This document shows, piece after piece, positions 16,312 through 24,254 of a stretch of DNA of 64,000 nucleotides. The position numbers and the translations under genes are program-made. The notes below the pieces were generated by a model, which did not search any database, had not been told where the DNA came from, and saw nothing but the letters and a program-made list of their open reading frames with translations. This DNA comes from RPQJ01 sp035554635 (lineage in GTDB: Bacteria > Pseudomonadota > Gammaproteobacteria > Steroidobacterales > Steroidobacteraceae). The stretch covers positions 1 through 64,000 of the forward strand of contig DATMIB010000213.1 in assembly GCA_035554635.1 (NCBI GenBank), given 5' to 3'. Positions within the stretch are counted from its first letter, which is position 1; every line of letters starts with the position of its first letter.

Positions 16312-19143
16312 TCAGAACTTCGCGCGGAGCATGCCGTAGAAGTAACGACCGACCACGTCGTACGTACCCGGGTCGGTGTTCTGGTCGATGCCGAGCTGGA
16401 TCAGTTCCGGCTCCTCGTCGAACAGGTTGTTCACGCCGACCGACAGTTCGAACGCGTCGTTGATGTTCCAGTTTGCGCTGAGGTCGTTGTAGAACTTCGA
16501 GCCGATCGTGCCGAAGCAGGGCTTGTACTCGTCGCCGTCGGGGTTGCAGTTGCCCTCGCCGAACGCCGGGATGTCACCCTGGTTGATCATCGAGTCTATG
16601 TAGTTCAGCTGCCAGCTCACCGTGATCGGGCCGATCGGGGCGCTCACGCGCAGGTTCGCCTTCCATTCCGGGAACGAGCCCGCAATGTTGTAGGCGCCCG
16701 ACGAACCCTTGTACTCGATGCCGTCGAGCGTGTAGCTGTCGAGGTACGTGGTCAGCAGCGTCACGTGGACGTCGTTGAACACCGGGATGACGTAGTTGAC
16801 CTGCAGGTCGACACCCTTGGTGCGCAGCTCCGACTCGTTGACCGTCGGCGCGTTGATCTTCATTTCGCCTGCGTCGTTACGGTAGACCAACGGCAGGTCG
16901 AGCGGGCCGAAGTGGCACGCCGAGCTGTTCAGGTCGAGCGAGGCGAAGCACGCGTCGATGATGCCCGAGACGCCACCGTTCAACGTGTTGATGTAGTCGT
17001 CGACCTTGATGTCGTAGTAGTCGAGCGAGACGCTGAGTCCTTCGACGAAGGCCGGCGTGAACACGAGGCCCAACGTATACGTGTCCGAAGTTTCCTCGCT
17101 CAGGTCGGGCGAACCGAAGAAGAACGCTTCGACCTGCGAGTTCGGCTGGATGTAGTTCTCCGGGTTCGCAATGCCCTGCGCCTGGCAGAACGCGTAGACG
17201 TCCGGGTCGTCCGCCTGCTGGAGTTCCGCGCACGGGTCGGTGTAGACCGGGAAGCCCTGGTCACCGGCCTGCACCAGCTCGAAGATGCTCGGCGCACGGA
17301 CCGAGCGCTGGTACATGCCCCGGGCGCGGAAGCTGTCGTTGAACGCCCAGTTCAGGCCTGCCTTGTAGGCCTCGACGCCGCCGACCGAAGAGTAGTCGGA
17401 GTAGCGGTAGCCGAGTTCGAGCGACAGGTCCTGGATTGCCGGCACGTCCTTCACAAGCGGCACGGCGGCCTCGATATAGAGCTCGGTCACGTCGAAGCTG
17501 CCCTTGACCGGCTGCTGCGCATTGAAGCCGAGGATGTCTCCGCTCTGCTTGTTGATGTCCGGACGGAAGTCCGTCTGGTCCTTGCGGATCTCGGCGCCGA
17601 ACGCGAAGCCCAGGGGACCGGCCGGCAGGTCGACCAGCGTGCCGTTGATCGCGCCCGCAAACAGGCTGCGCTTGAAGACCTGCGAATCGGCAAAGTTCAG
17701 GCGGATGAAGTCCGCCGCTTCCTGCGAGATCGTGCCGACGCCGAACGGATTGACGCCCACGCAGTTCGGGACGAACTTGACGTAGTCCTCGGGGCAGCCC
17801 GCGATCCCGGCCTCGAACCTCGACCGCGACACGTCGTTGCGCGTGTAGTTGTCGAAGTCGTTGTAGCCGTACAGGTAGTACGCGTCGTATTCCCAGTCCT
17901 TGAAGGCGAGGCTGCCCTTCACGCCGGTCGTGATCTGGAACAGGCTCGAGCTGTTCTCCTGCTGGCGCGGACCCATCTCGACCATGCGGCGACGGAAGAT
18001 CAGGTCGGCGTTCGGGTCCTCACGCGTCGCGGCCAGCGCCTGCATGTCTGCCGAGAGGAACGGGCTCGTCGCGGCTACGCGGACCGAGGTCGCTGGCGTC
18101 GGTGCGAGCTGCAGCGAGTTCTGGCTGTTCACGTACAGCAGGTCCGTATAGACCTCGGCGTGTTCGTTGAACGTGTAGTGGCCGATGCCACCGAGTGTCC
18201 AGCGGTCCGCCGGTGTCTGCAGGAAGTTGACCGGAGCGAAGTTGTACCGGTCGCCGACGCCGTCGTTGAACTCGGCCAGGTTGCTGTTGAAGCGACGGAT
18301 CGTCCCGTCCGCTTCCTGCACCCAGTTGCTGTTGGCCGCGACGCCGCCGTAGGCACCGAACGGGTTCGGTGCGGCATTGTCGAAGCGGCCCGCGACGCCC
18401 GTGACCGAGCCCGCCGTTGCCGCCTGCGCGCCGAGAATGTGGTAGTAGCCGTAGTCGACACGCGTGTACGAGCGGTCGGCCTGAAGGATCGAGTCGCGCC
18501 GGTTGTAGCTCGCGAACCCCGTGAAATTGCCCTTGCCGTCCGCGAAGTTGCCACCCATCGTGAAATCGATGTTGTGCTCGGCGCCGTCGCCACGGTCGGA
18601 CACGCCATACTGGTAACCGACGCTGGCGCCTTCGTAGTCGTCCTTGAGGATGAAGTTCACGACGCCGGCGAGAGCGTCGGAGCCGTACACCGCGGAGGCG
18701 CCGCCGGTCACGACTTCGACGCGCTCGATGAGCTGCGTCGGAACGTTGTTGAGGTCGGTGCGGCCCGTGGTCGTCGACGGCGTCAGGCGGCGGCCGTTCA
18801 CGAGCACGAGCGTGCGCGTCGGGCCGAGACCGCGAAGGTCGACGGTCGCCGTACCGTCTGCAGGGTTGTTCGAAGTCGCCGTGAAACCGGGGACCACCTG
18901 CGGCAGCGTGTTGAGCACCTGGTCGACCGTCGTCGCACCGACCGATGCGATGACGTCCGCCCCGACGGTGGCGACGGGGCTGACTTCCTCGAAATCGCGA
19001 ACACGAATGCGCGAACCGGTCACCACGATCTGCTCGAGCTCGGCTTCCTGCGCGTTTGCGACAGGGGCCGGCACGGATGCGGCGGTGGCACCGGCGACCA
19101 GCAGTGCGAAATGCACTGCACGTGCGATGTTGCTGTTGGCCAT
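16312..19143 (-). CDS. TonB-dependent outer-membrane receptor (4)
   Basis: A 943-residue receptor, close paralogue of receptor 2. Signal peptide VHFALLVAGATAASVPAP leads to AQEAELEQIVVTGSRI, which both proteins share, then a plug with GLGPTRTLVLVNGRRL and GGASAVYGSDALAGVVN, and a barrel ending GMLRAKF. The ATG at 19143 follows AGGAG with a 6-base gap; a TTG directly before it is ignored. Cysteine-containing loops such as GCPEDYVKFVPNCVG also have a counterpart in receptor 2. It lies on the minus strand with a clear terminator on its left. The ligand is unknown. Confidence 0.95.
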   Translation of the reverse strand: MANSNIARAVHFALLVAGATAASVPAPVANAQEAELEQIVVTGSRIRVRDFEEVSPVATVGADVIASVGATTVDQVLNTLPQVVPGFTATSNNPADGTATVDLRGLGPTRTLVLVNGRRLTPSTTTGRTDLNNVPTQLIERVEVVTGGASAVYGSDALAGVVNFILKDDYEGASVGYQYGVSDRGDGAEHNIDFTMGGNFADGKGNFTGFASYNRRDSILQADRSYTRVDYGYYHILGAQAATAGSVTGVAGRFDNAAPNPFGAYGGVAANSNWVQEADGTIRRFNSNLAEFNDGVGDRYNFAPVNFLQTPADRWTLGGIGHYTFNEHAEVYTDLLYVNSQNSLQLAPTPATSVRVAATSPFLSADMQALAATREDPNADLIFRRRMVEMGPRQQENSSSLFQITTGVKGSLAFKDWEYDAYYLYGYNDFDNYTRNDVSRSRFEAGIAGCPEDYVKFVPNCVGVNPFGVGTISQEAADFIRLNFADSQVFKRSLFAGAINGTLVDLPAGPLGFAFGAEIRKDQTDFRPDINKQSGDILGFNAQQPVKGSFDVTELYIEAAVPLVKDVPAIQDLSLELGYRYSDYSSVGGVEAYKAGLNWAFNDSFRARGMYQRSVRAPSIFELVQAGDQGFPVYTDPCAELQQADDPDVYAFCQAQGIANPENYIQPNSQVEAFFFGSPDLSEETSDTYTLGLVFTPAFVEGLSVSLDYYDIKVDDYINTLNGGVSGIIDACFASLDLNSSACHFGPLDLPLVYRNDAGEMKINAPTVNESELRTKGVDLQVNYVIPVFNDVHVTLLTTYLDSYTLDGIEYKGSSGAYNIAGSFPEWKANLRVSAPIGPITVSWQLNYIDSMINQGDIPAFGEGNCNPDGDEYKPCFGTIGSKFYNDLSANWNINDAFELSVGVNNLFDEEPELIQLGIDQNTDPGTYDVVGRYFYGMLRAKF

Positions 19144-19352
19144 CAAGATCTCCTCTCCTCGTGGGCGTACTGCCTAAGCGTTTATTGCTGTTGGTTCGAG
19201 CCCGGTTGCGTGAATGCCACGAACGACTTGGAAACCGGCGAAGGCGGCTAGGGTGCAATAAGCGCAGCGGGCAGTTCTCGTCGCAGGCGACGAGCCGACG
19301 GCTCGATGCGACGAGCCGTTGAGGAGGGAGGCGGTGTTGGTCGGTCGATCGC

Positions 19353-19883
19353 TCAGCGGGTGCAGGAAGTCCCGGTTCGCGGCCAGCCCCTGTCGAGACG
19401 CAGCACACGATCGCCGATGGCGATGCCGTGCGTCGCGACGGCGCCGGCTTTCAATTCGACGACGAGCGTCACCGGCTTGCGCGATTCGATCGTTGCCAGC
19501 GAGCCGGGCTCGGCACGCTCCTTGATCGTGACGATGCAGCCCTGCCTGTCCACGAACAGGATGTCGAGCGACAGCAAAGTGTTCTTCATCCACATCGCGA
19601 CGTGCTGCGGCGGCTCGTAGATGAAGATCATGGCCTGGTCGGGCCGCACCTGGTCGTCGCGAACGAACATGAAGCCCTGCTCGCGCTCCGCGACCGATTC
19701 CGCGCGCCATGCCTCGAACAGGGCGCGACGAAAGCTCGAGCGCGTCTCGATCGCGATGCGTTCGCCCGGAAATGCGCTGAGTGGTACGGCCGTGGCCGCG
19801 CTGGGTGCGGCACGCGGAGTGGCAGGGCAGCAGAGGATCAGCAGTGCGACGGTGGACAGCCGCAATGCGCTGGCGATGGACAT
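19353..19883 (-). CDS. DUF192 family exported protein
   Basis: A 176-residue protein with signal peptide LSTVALLILCCPATPRAAP. The DUF192 core is recognisable: EREQGFMFVRDDQ (normally RxxGLMxR), MIFIYEPPQHVAMWMKNTLLSLDILFVD and the C-terminal ELKAGAVATHGIAIGDRV. The family is widespread and its biochemical role is not established. The start at 19883 is 4 bases after the stop of the lipoprotein gene upstream, so the two are translated from one message. Confidence 0.9.
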   Translation of the reverse strand: MSIASALRLSTVALLILCCPATPRAAPSAATAVPLSAFPGERIAIETRSSFRRALFEAWRAESVAEREQGFMFVRDDQVRPDQAMIFIYEPPQHVAMWMKNTLLSLDILFVDRQGCIVTIKERAEPGSLATIESRKPVTLVVELKAGAVATHGIAIGDRVLRLDRGWPRTGTSCTR

Positions 19884-19887
19884 GAGT

Positions 19888-20529
19888 TCAGGGTTCCTTC
19901 GGATGCTCGACGATGGCCTCGACGTCGAAACGCGAGACCAGCACGGAGCCCTCGGCACTGCCGAGCGCGCGTGCCGGCTGCGTGCAGTAGCCGCGGCCCG
20001 ACAGCCGGTATCGACCGGCGGCGCCGTCGATCGGTTCCTGCACGACCGCCTCGAGCGCGCACTTGTCGTCGCCCTGCGTCGCATAGAACTCGCCCGATCC
20101 CTCGCGCACGATCGTGATGCTGGCCGGCAGATGACGTTCCTGCCGGGCCTGCGGTGCGATGGCGACACCGACGATCACGAGCAGCGTGTCTCTGCCGGCC
20201 TTGCCCTTGTAGACGAGACGCAGACCGTCGCCGCCCGGGCGCGCACCGCCGATGCATTGCGGCTGCGCGGGCGCGGCCCAGTCGATTTCGGCATCGATGA
20301 CGCCCTGCAGCCGCGCACGCAGCGAACCTTCATCGGCGGGCCGGCACAACGCCTGCGCCGCATCGAGCGCCGCTGGCTGCGTCGACTGTTCCGTCGCGAT
20401 GTCGTTGGGCACTGCCGCGCGGTTTCCGGATCCGCTGGTCCGCGCATCCGGCACGTCGGCGACGCCGCAACCCGAGACGAGGAGGGCGCACAGCGCCGCT
20501 GTCACTGCCCTGACCCGGGCTGCGCCCAC
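19888..20529 (-). CDS. Hypothetical lipoprotein
   Basis: About 213 residues from a GTG at 20529; GTG codons at 20538 and 20505 are alternatives. The N-terminus VRAVTAALCALLVSGCG ends in a lipobox LVSGC, so the mature protein should be lipid-anchored. The rest is a soluble domain with DAEIDWAAPAQPQCIGG, DGLRLVYKGKAGRDTLLVIVGVA and CALEAVVQEPIDGAAGRYRLSGRGYC, rich in beta-strand patterns. No known family is recognised. It lies between two hairpin repeats on its upstream side and the DUF192 gene, with which it forms a unit. Confidence 0.75.
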   Translation of the reverse strand: MGAARVRAVTAALCALLVSGCGVADVPDARTSGSGNRAAVPNDIATEQSTQPAALDAAQALCRPADEGSLRARLQGVIDAEIDWAAPAQPQCIGGARPGGDGLRLVYKGKAGRDTLLVIVGVAIAPQARQERHLPASITIVREGSGEFYATQGDDKCALEAVVQEPIDGAAGRYRLSGRGYCTQPARALGSAEGSVLVSRFDVEAIVEHPKEP

Positions 20530-20531
20530 TG

Positions 20532-20580
20532 CCCTCACCCGACCTGCGGTCGACCTCTCCCGCGGAGGCGGGAGAGGTGA
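20532..20580. repeat. Short hairpin repeat, copy 1
   Basis: Intergenic element beginning CCCTCACCCGACCTGCGGTC, followed by an 11-base perfect stem ACCTCTCCCGC / GCGGGAGAGGT (20553-20563 and 20568-20578). Almost identical to the copy 60 bases to the right. Confidence 0.8.
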
Positions 20581-20591
20581 GGAGGCCGGAG

Positions 20592-20640
20592 CCCTCACCC
20601 GACCTGCGATCGACCTCTCCCGCGGAGGCGGGAGAGGTGA
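20592..20640. repeat. Short hairpin repeat, copy 2
   Basis: Tandem copy of the element at 20532, differing in a single base of the aligned unit (GCGATC for GCGGTC). Together they fill the gap between the membrane-protein stop at 20645 and the lipoprotein start. Confidence 0.8.
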
Positions 20641-20644
20641 AGCA

Positions 20645-21586
20645 TCAAGCGGCCGCAGCGGCTTCGCCTGCGGGCATGGTTTCGTCGCTCGTCGGCGCGG
20701 GTCGGACGAGCAGGAACTTTGCCAATTGGCCATGCAGATAGCCGATGCCCCGCGAAAGATGCAACGTGACGGTGAGCAGCACTATCCCCAAGATCGAAAT
20801 CAGTGGCAACAAGGCGGGGTGCGGCGACTGGACGGTGCCGTCGATCGTGACCAGGCCCGCGTGCCACAGCAGCACCACGATCGGTGCGGCAAACAGCGCG
20901 AGCGAGACCACGACACCCACGACCGCGAACGTGAAGTAGAACACGCCGAGCGGCAGCATCAGGAACAGGTACAGCAGCGTGCCCCAGGTGCGCGGGTCCT
21001 TGATCATCTCGACGATGCGCGCCCACCAGCCGAGCGGCGGCCCCGGATGCACCGGGCGTCGCGGCATGCGCGTGCCGAGCATCGACTCGACGATGCGGCC
21101 CTCCGCCAGCGCGAGCACGCGCGCGGCACCGATGAACAGCAGGAAAAACGGCACGCCGACGATCAGCACCGCAAACCCCACGGTCAGTGCGGCGCCCGTC
21201 GTTGCGAACGTGAAATAGAGAATGCCCGTCGCCAGCGCGAGCAGCATGTACGCGACGCTCAGGTAGGCGCGTGGATCGGCGTAGACCGCGAAGAACCGCC
21301 CGAGTGCAGAATGCTTGGGCTTCGGCGGCGGCGTGCGCAGTGCCGCCTGCACGCGCGCCTCGTTGGTGCGGTACGCGTCGGCGACTTCCGCCGGCGCGCC
21401 GTAGCTCGCCACGATCCGGCTCAGGACGGCTTCCTGCGTCTCCCCGGGCGTCTGCGCGAGTTCCGCGCGCAGGTGTTCTTCGGCGTCGTAGAGCGCGTCC
21501 TGCACGAGTGCCGGGTCGGCCCCCTGCAGTTCGGCGCGGAGCAGGTCGAGGTATTGCTCCACGGTGCGCGGAGTCGCGGCCGTCAT
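20645..21586 (-). CDS. HAAS-domain membrane protein (sensor-like)
   Basis: A 313-residue protein. The first 80 residues (VEQYLDLLRAELQGADPALVQDALYDAEEHLRAEL) fit the HAAS domain, an anti-sigma-like module often paired with PadR regulators. The rest has about six hydrophobic segments in two similar halves, each with the phrase ILYFTFA/VFYFTFA and a DPR(A/T)W-type motif, resembling the Sensor domain. AGGAG precedes the ATG by 8 bases. The start overlaps the stop of the PadR gene by 4 bases (ATGA), so the two are translationally coupled. It probably transmits or receives a signal at the inner membrane; no kinase part is present. Confidence 0.82.
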   Translation of the reverse strand: MTAATPRTVEQYLDLLRAELQGADPALVQDALYDAEEHLRAELAQTPGETQEAVLSRIVASYGAPAEVADAYRTNEARVQAALRTPPPKPKHSALGRFFAVYADPRAYLSVAYMLLALATGILYFTFATTGAALTVGFAVLIVGVPFFLLFIGAARVLALAEGRIVESMLGTRMPRRPVHPGPPLGWWARIVEMIKDPRTWGTLLYLFLMLPLGVFYFTFAVVGVVVSLALFAAPIVVLLWHAGLVTIDGTVQSPHPALLPLISILGIVLLTVTLHLSRGIGYLHGQLAKFLLVRPAPTSDETMPAGEAAAAA

Positions 21587-22011
21587 GACGGAATCTCCTG
21601 TGCGGCGGGCGCTGGTGGTGGTTGGACGATGGTGTCGACGAAAGTGCGTGTGACCAGCCACGTCTCGCGCCACGCCGCGAGCACTTCGCGACCGAGCGGC
21701 GTGATGCGGTAGTAACGGCGGGGCGGGCCGGAGTACGAGGGCACGACATGGCTGGACAGCAGCCCGGCGCTGCTCATGTTGCGGAGCACGGGGTAAAGCG
21801 CGCCTTGCTTGAACGGCGCGGCCGGCAAGGTGTCCGCGCTCAGCCGCTTGGCGATCTCGTAGCCGTACAGGTCGGCATCGGCCTCGGCGAGCACCGAGAG
21901 CAACACCAGCGACGTGAGCCCGGCGCTCAGTTCGCGCTGGAATTTCCGGGCCTGGTTCTCGGCGGACGGCTCGGTTTCCGCCGGGATCGTCGCACTGAGT
22001 TCCCGCGACAT
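21583..22011 (-). CDS. PadR family transcriptional regulator
   Basis: A 142-residue protein with the PadR winged-helix signature: SLVLLSVLAEADADLYGYEIAKRL, then FKQGALYPVLRNMSSAGLL and RYYRITPLGREVLAAW. An N-terminal extension of about 30 residues precedes the domain. AAGGGAG sits 8 bases before the ATG at 22011, preferred to a GTG at 22020. It is the first gene of a two-gene operon with the HAAS membrane protein. PadR proteins usually repress their own promoter, which here would lie in 22012-22167. Confidence 0.92.
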   Translation of the reverse strand: MSRELSATIPAETEPSAENQARKFQRELSAGLTSLVLLSVLAEADADLYGYEIAKRLSADTLPAAPFKQGALYPVLRNMSSAGLLSSHVVPSYSGPPRRYYRITPLGREVLAAWRETWLVTRTFVDTIVQPPPAPAAQEIPS

Positions 22012-22029
22012 GCGGTGCACTCCCTTGTT

Positions 22030-22090
22030 CGGTTAGCCATATTAAGCACCGAGCACTATTGTGAAGTCAACAATATTGGTTATCGGCCGA
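22030..22090 (-). promoter_or_regulatory. Candidate padR promoter and operator region
   Basis: AT-rich patch in the divergent padR/glgC gap. It holds the palindrome CAATATTG and the dyad TTGT-N7-ACAA (around 22060-22074). On the minus strand TTGACT followed about 19-20 bases later by TTAATAT gives a loosely spaced promoter. Assignment to PadR autoregulation is inference. Confidence 0.35.
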
Positions 22091-22167
22091 TACGAGCGCG
22101 CCGCTGTGGTACTTCGTGACCACGCGACTCTGTAACATCGGGCCACGTCTCTCGGGAGCAGCCGCGG

Positions 22168-23448
22168 ATGTCGACGGAACAGCATCGAGTCTTCGCCCCA
22201 CGTCGCTACCTGAGCCGCCTGACGCGCGGCACGCTCGCCATCATCATGGCCGGCGGTCGCGGCGAGCGGCTCAAGCACCTGACCGAGGACCGCTGCAAGC
22301 CCGCGACGCCGTTCGGCGGCAAGTTCCGGATCGTCGATTTCGTGCTGTCGAACTGCCTCAACTCGGGCATCCGCCAGATCTCGGTGCTGACGCAGTACAA
22401 GGCGCACTCGCTGATCCAGCACATCGGCAAGGGCTGGGGTTTCCTGCGCGGCGAGTTCGGCGAGTTCATCGAGATCATCCCGGCGCAGCAGCGGCTGGGG
22501 CTCGACTGGTACCGCGGCACGGCCGACGCACTCTGGCAGAACATGGACCTGATCCGTGCGCACCGGCCCTTGCACGTGCTCGTGCTCGCCGGCGACCACA
22601 TCTACAAGATGGACTACGGCCCGATGATCGGCTTCCACGTCGAGAAGGAAGCCGACATCACCGTCGGCGTGGTCGAGGTCCCGGTCGATCGTGCGCGCGA
22701 GTTCGGCGTCGTTGCGGTCGACGAATCCAACCGCGTGCTCAACTTCCTCGAGAAGCCGGAGGATCCGCCACCGATGCCCGGGCGCCCGGACATCGCGCTG
22801 GCTTCGATGGGCATCTACGTGTTCAACCCGCGGCTGCTCGAGCGCATGTTGCGCGCCGACGCCGACAACTCCGCGTCCGCGCACGACTTCGGCAAGAACA
22901 TCATTCCCGAGGCAATCGACAAGCTGCGCGTGTACGCCTATCCGTTCGAGGACGTGCGCACCAAGGCACAGAACTACTGGCGCGACGTCGGCACGGTCGA
23001 CGCCTACTACGACGCCAACCTCGAGCTCGTGCGCGTCTCGCCCGAGCTCAACATCTACGACGAGCAGTGGCCGATCTGGACCTACCAGGAGCAACTGCCG
23101 CCCGCCAAGTTCGTCTTCGACGACCCCGATCGCCGTGGCTGTGCGATCGACTCGATGGTCTCGGGCGGCTGCATCATCTCGGGCTCGCGTGTCTCGAACT
23201 CGCTGCTGTTCTCGAGCGTGCGCGTCCACGACCATTCGACGGTCGACCGCGCCGTCGTGCTGCCGCGCGTCCGCATCGGCGAGAACTGCGTGATCCGCAA
23301 CGCCGTCCTCGACGAAGGCTCGGTCGTGCCGGACGGCATGCAGATCGGCGTCGACAGCCAGGCCGACCGCGAACGGTTCTACGTCAGTGAGAACGGCGTC
23401 ACGCTCGTGACACCGTCGATGCTGCGCAATGCCGCTGCGCGTGGCTGA
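22168..23448 (+). CDS. glgC: Glucose-1-phosphate adenylyltransferase
   Basis: A 426-residue enzyme making ADP-glucose from glucose-1-phosphate and ATP, the committed step of bacterial glycogen synthesis. The nucleotidyltransferase signature AGGRGERLKHLTEDRCKPATPFGGK is present (residues about 29-53), followed by RIVDFVLSNCLNSGI, VLAGDHIYKMDYG and a C-terminal left-handed beta-helix with hexapeptide-like repeats (GCIISGSRVSNSLLF). Length matches the family (about 420-430). GGGAG lies 9 bases before the ATG. glgA follows 0.8 kb to the right on the opposite strand. Allosteric control by glycolytic intermediates is known for the family. Confidence 0.97.
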   Translation: MSTEQHRVFAPRRYLSRLTRGTLAIIMAGGRGERLKHLTEDRCKPATPFGGKFRIVDFVLSNCLNSGIRQISVLTQYKAHSLIQHIGKGWGFLRGEFGEFIEIIPAQQRLGLDWYRGTADALWQNMDLIRAHRPLHVLVLAGDHIYKMDYGPMIGFHVEKEADITVGVVEVPVDRAREFGVVAVDESNRVLNFLEKPEDPPPMPGRPDIALASMGIYVFNPRLLERMLRADADNSASAHDFGKNIIPEAIDKLRVYAYPFEDVRTKAQNYWRDVGTVDAYYDANLELVRVSPELNIYDEQWPIWTYQEQLPPAKFVFDDPDRRGCAIDSMVSGGCIISGSRVSNSLLFSSVRVHDHSTVDRAVVLPRVRIGENCVIRNAVLDEGSVVPDGMQIGVDSQADRERFYVSENGVTLVTPSMLRNAAARG

Positions 23449-23579
23449 GGCTCTGTCGCGACACCCTCGGCTGCTATCCTTGTCGCGCTTGCACCTGAAG
23501 GTCGCCGATCGTCGACGCACCGCTGCCCGCGGGCGCACGTGAGTCGCACGGCCCCCAGGTCGTCCGTCGTCGTGTCCGC

Positions 23580-24113
23580 ATGAGGCTCCGAATGCTGCAG
23601 CAGTCCCTACGCTTCCGTTGCCAGGCCGCGCTGGCGTGGCTGGTCGTGACCGTGTTCGCGAGCGGCGTTCTCGCCGGCTGTTCCGCGTTTGCGCCCAAGC
23701 TCGAAACTCCCGAGCTCGAACTGCTCGGCATCCAGATGATGTCCACCGACATGTTCGCGCAGAAGTTCCGCGTGCGGGTCAAGGTCGAGAACCCGAACGA
23801 GCTGGAGCTGCCGGTGCGCGGGCTCGAGTACCAGATCTTCCTGATGGGCGACAGTTTCGCCGAAGGCAACAGCACGGATCGATTCGTCGTGCCGGCCAAG
23901 GGCGAAGCCGAGTTCGACATGGTGATCACGACCAACTTCGTCAGCAGCCTCGGCCGGCTGATCAGCCGCGTCGGCGGCGGCAAGCTCGAGAACCTCGATT
24001 ACGAGATCGCCGGGCAGGTGCTGCTCGACAAGGGCATGATCAAGAAGATCCCGTTCAGCAAGCACGGCAAGGTCAACATCCAGAAGGCGCTCGCCCGGGC
24101 CGGAGAAACCTGA
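23580..24113 (+). CDS. LEA type 2 / WHy-domain lipoprotein
   Basis: A 177-residue protein with signal sequence WLVVTVFASGVLAGCSAF ending in a lipobox (LAGC), so a lipid-anchored periplasmic protein. The mature part fits the LEA_2 (water-stress, hypersensitive response) domain: LELLGIQMMSTDMFAQKFRVRVKVENPNELELPVRGLEYQIFL, a beta-sandwich, followed by GEAEFDMVITTNF and YEIAGQVLLD. Such proteins are linked to desiccation or envelope stress, but no activity is known. It lies between glgC and the convergent glgA and ends just before the long inverted repeat. Confidence 0.88.
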   Translation: MRLRMLQQSLRFRCQAALAWLVVTVFASGVLAGCSAFAPKLETPELELLGIQMMSTDMFAQKFRVRVKVENPNELELPVRGLEYQIFLMGDSFAEGNSTDRFVVPAKGEAEFDMVITTNFVSSLGRLISRVGGGKLENLDYEIAGQVLLDKGMIKKIPFSKHGKVNIQKALARAGET

Positions 24114-24139
24114 GGAAGTGGCTAGCGGTTAGAGGTTAG

Positions 24140-24254
24140 CAAGAAGAGTTCAGAGTCTAGAGTTTAGAGTCTAGTCGGAGGCGCGCTGCGCCGCGGCTGC
24201 CACAGGCAGCCTCCGGTTCCGACTAGACTCTAGACTCTGAACTCTAGACTCTTC
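24140..24254. repeat. Long inverted-repeat element, copy 1
   Basis: Imperfect inverted repeat of about 115 bases. Arms are built from AGAGTCTAGAGT-type units and run into GTCGGAGGC; the right arm reads GCCTCCGGTTCCGACTAGAC and continues in the complementary units. A GC-rich centre (GCTGCGCCGCGGCTGCC) separates them. It lies at the convergent junction of the LEA lipoprotein and glgA; the stop codon of glgA (24244-24246) is inside it. A related copy is at 41962-42076. Confidence 0.85.

Noticed and set aside
16765..19251. Open frame of 828 codons antisense to receptor 4
   Set aside because: Same shadow pattern as at receptor 2; no start signal.
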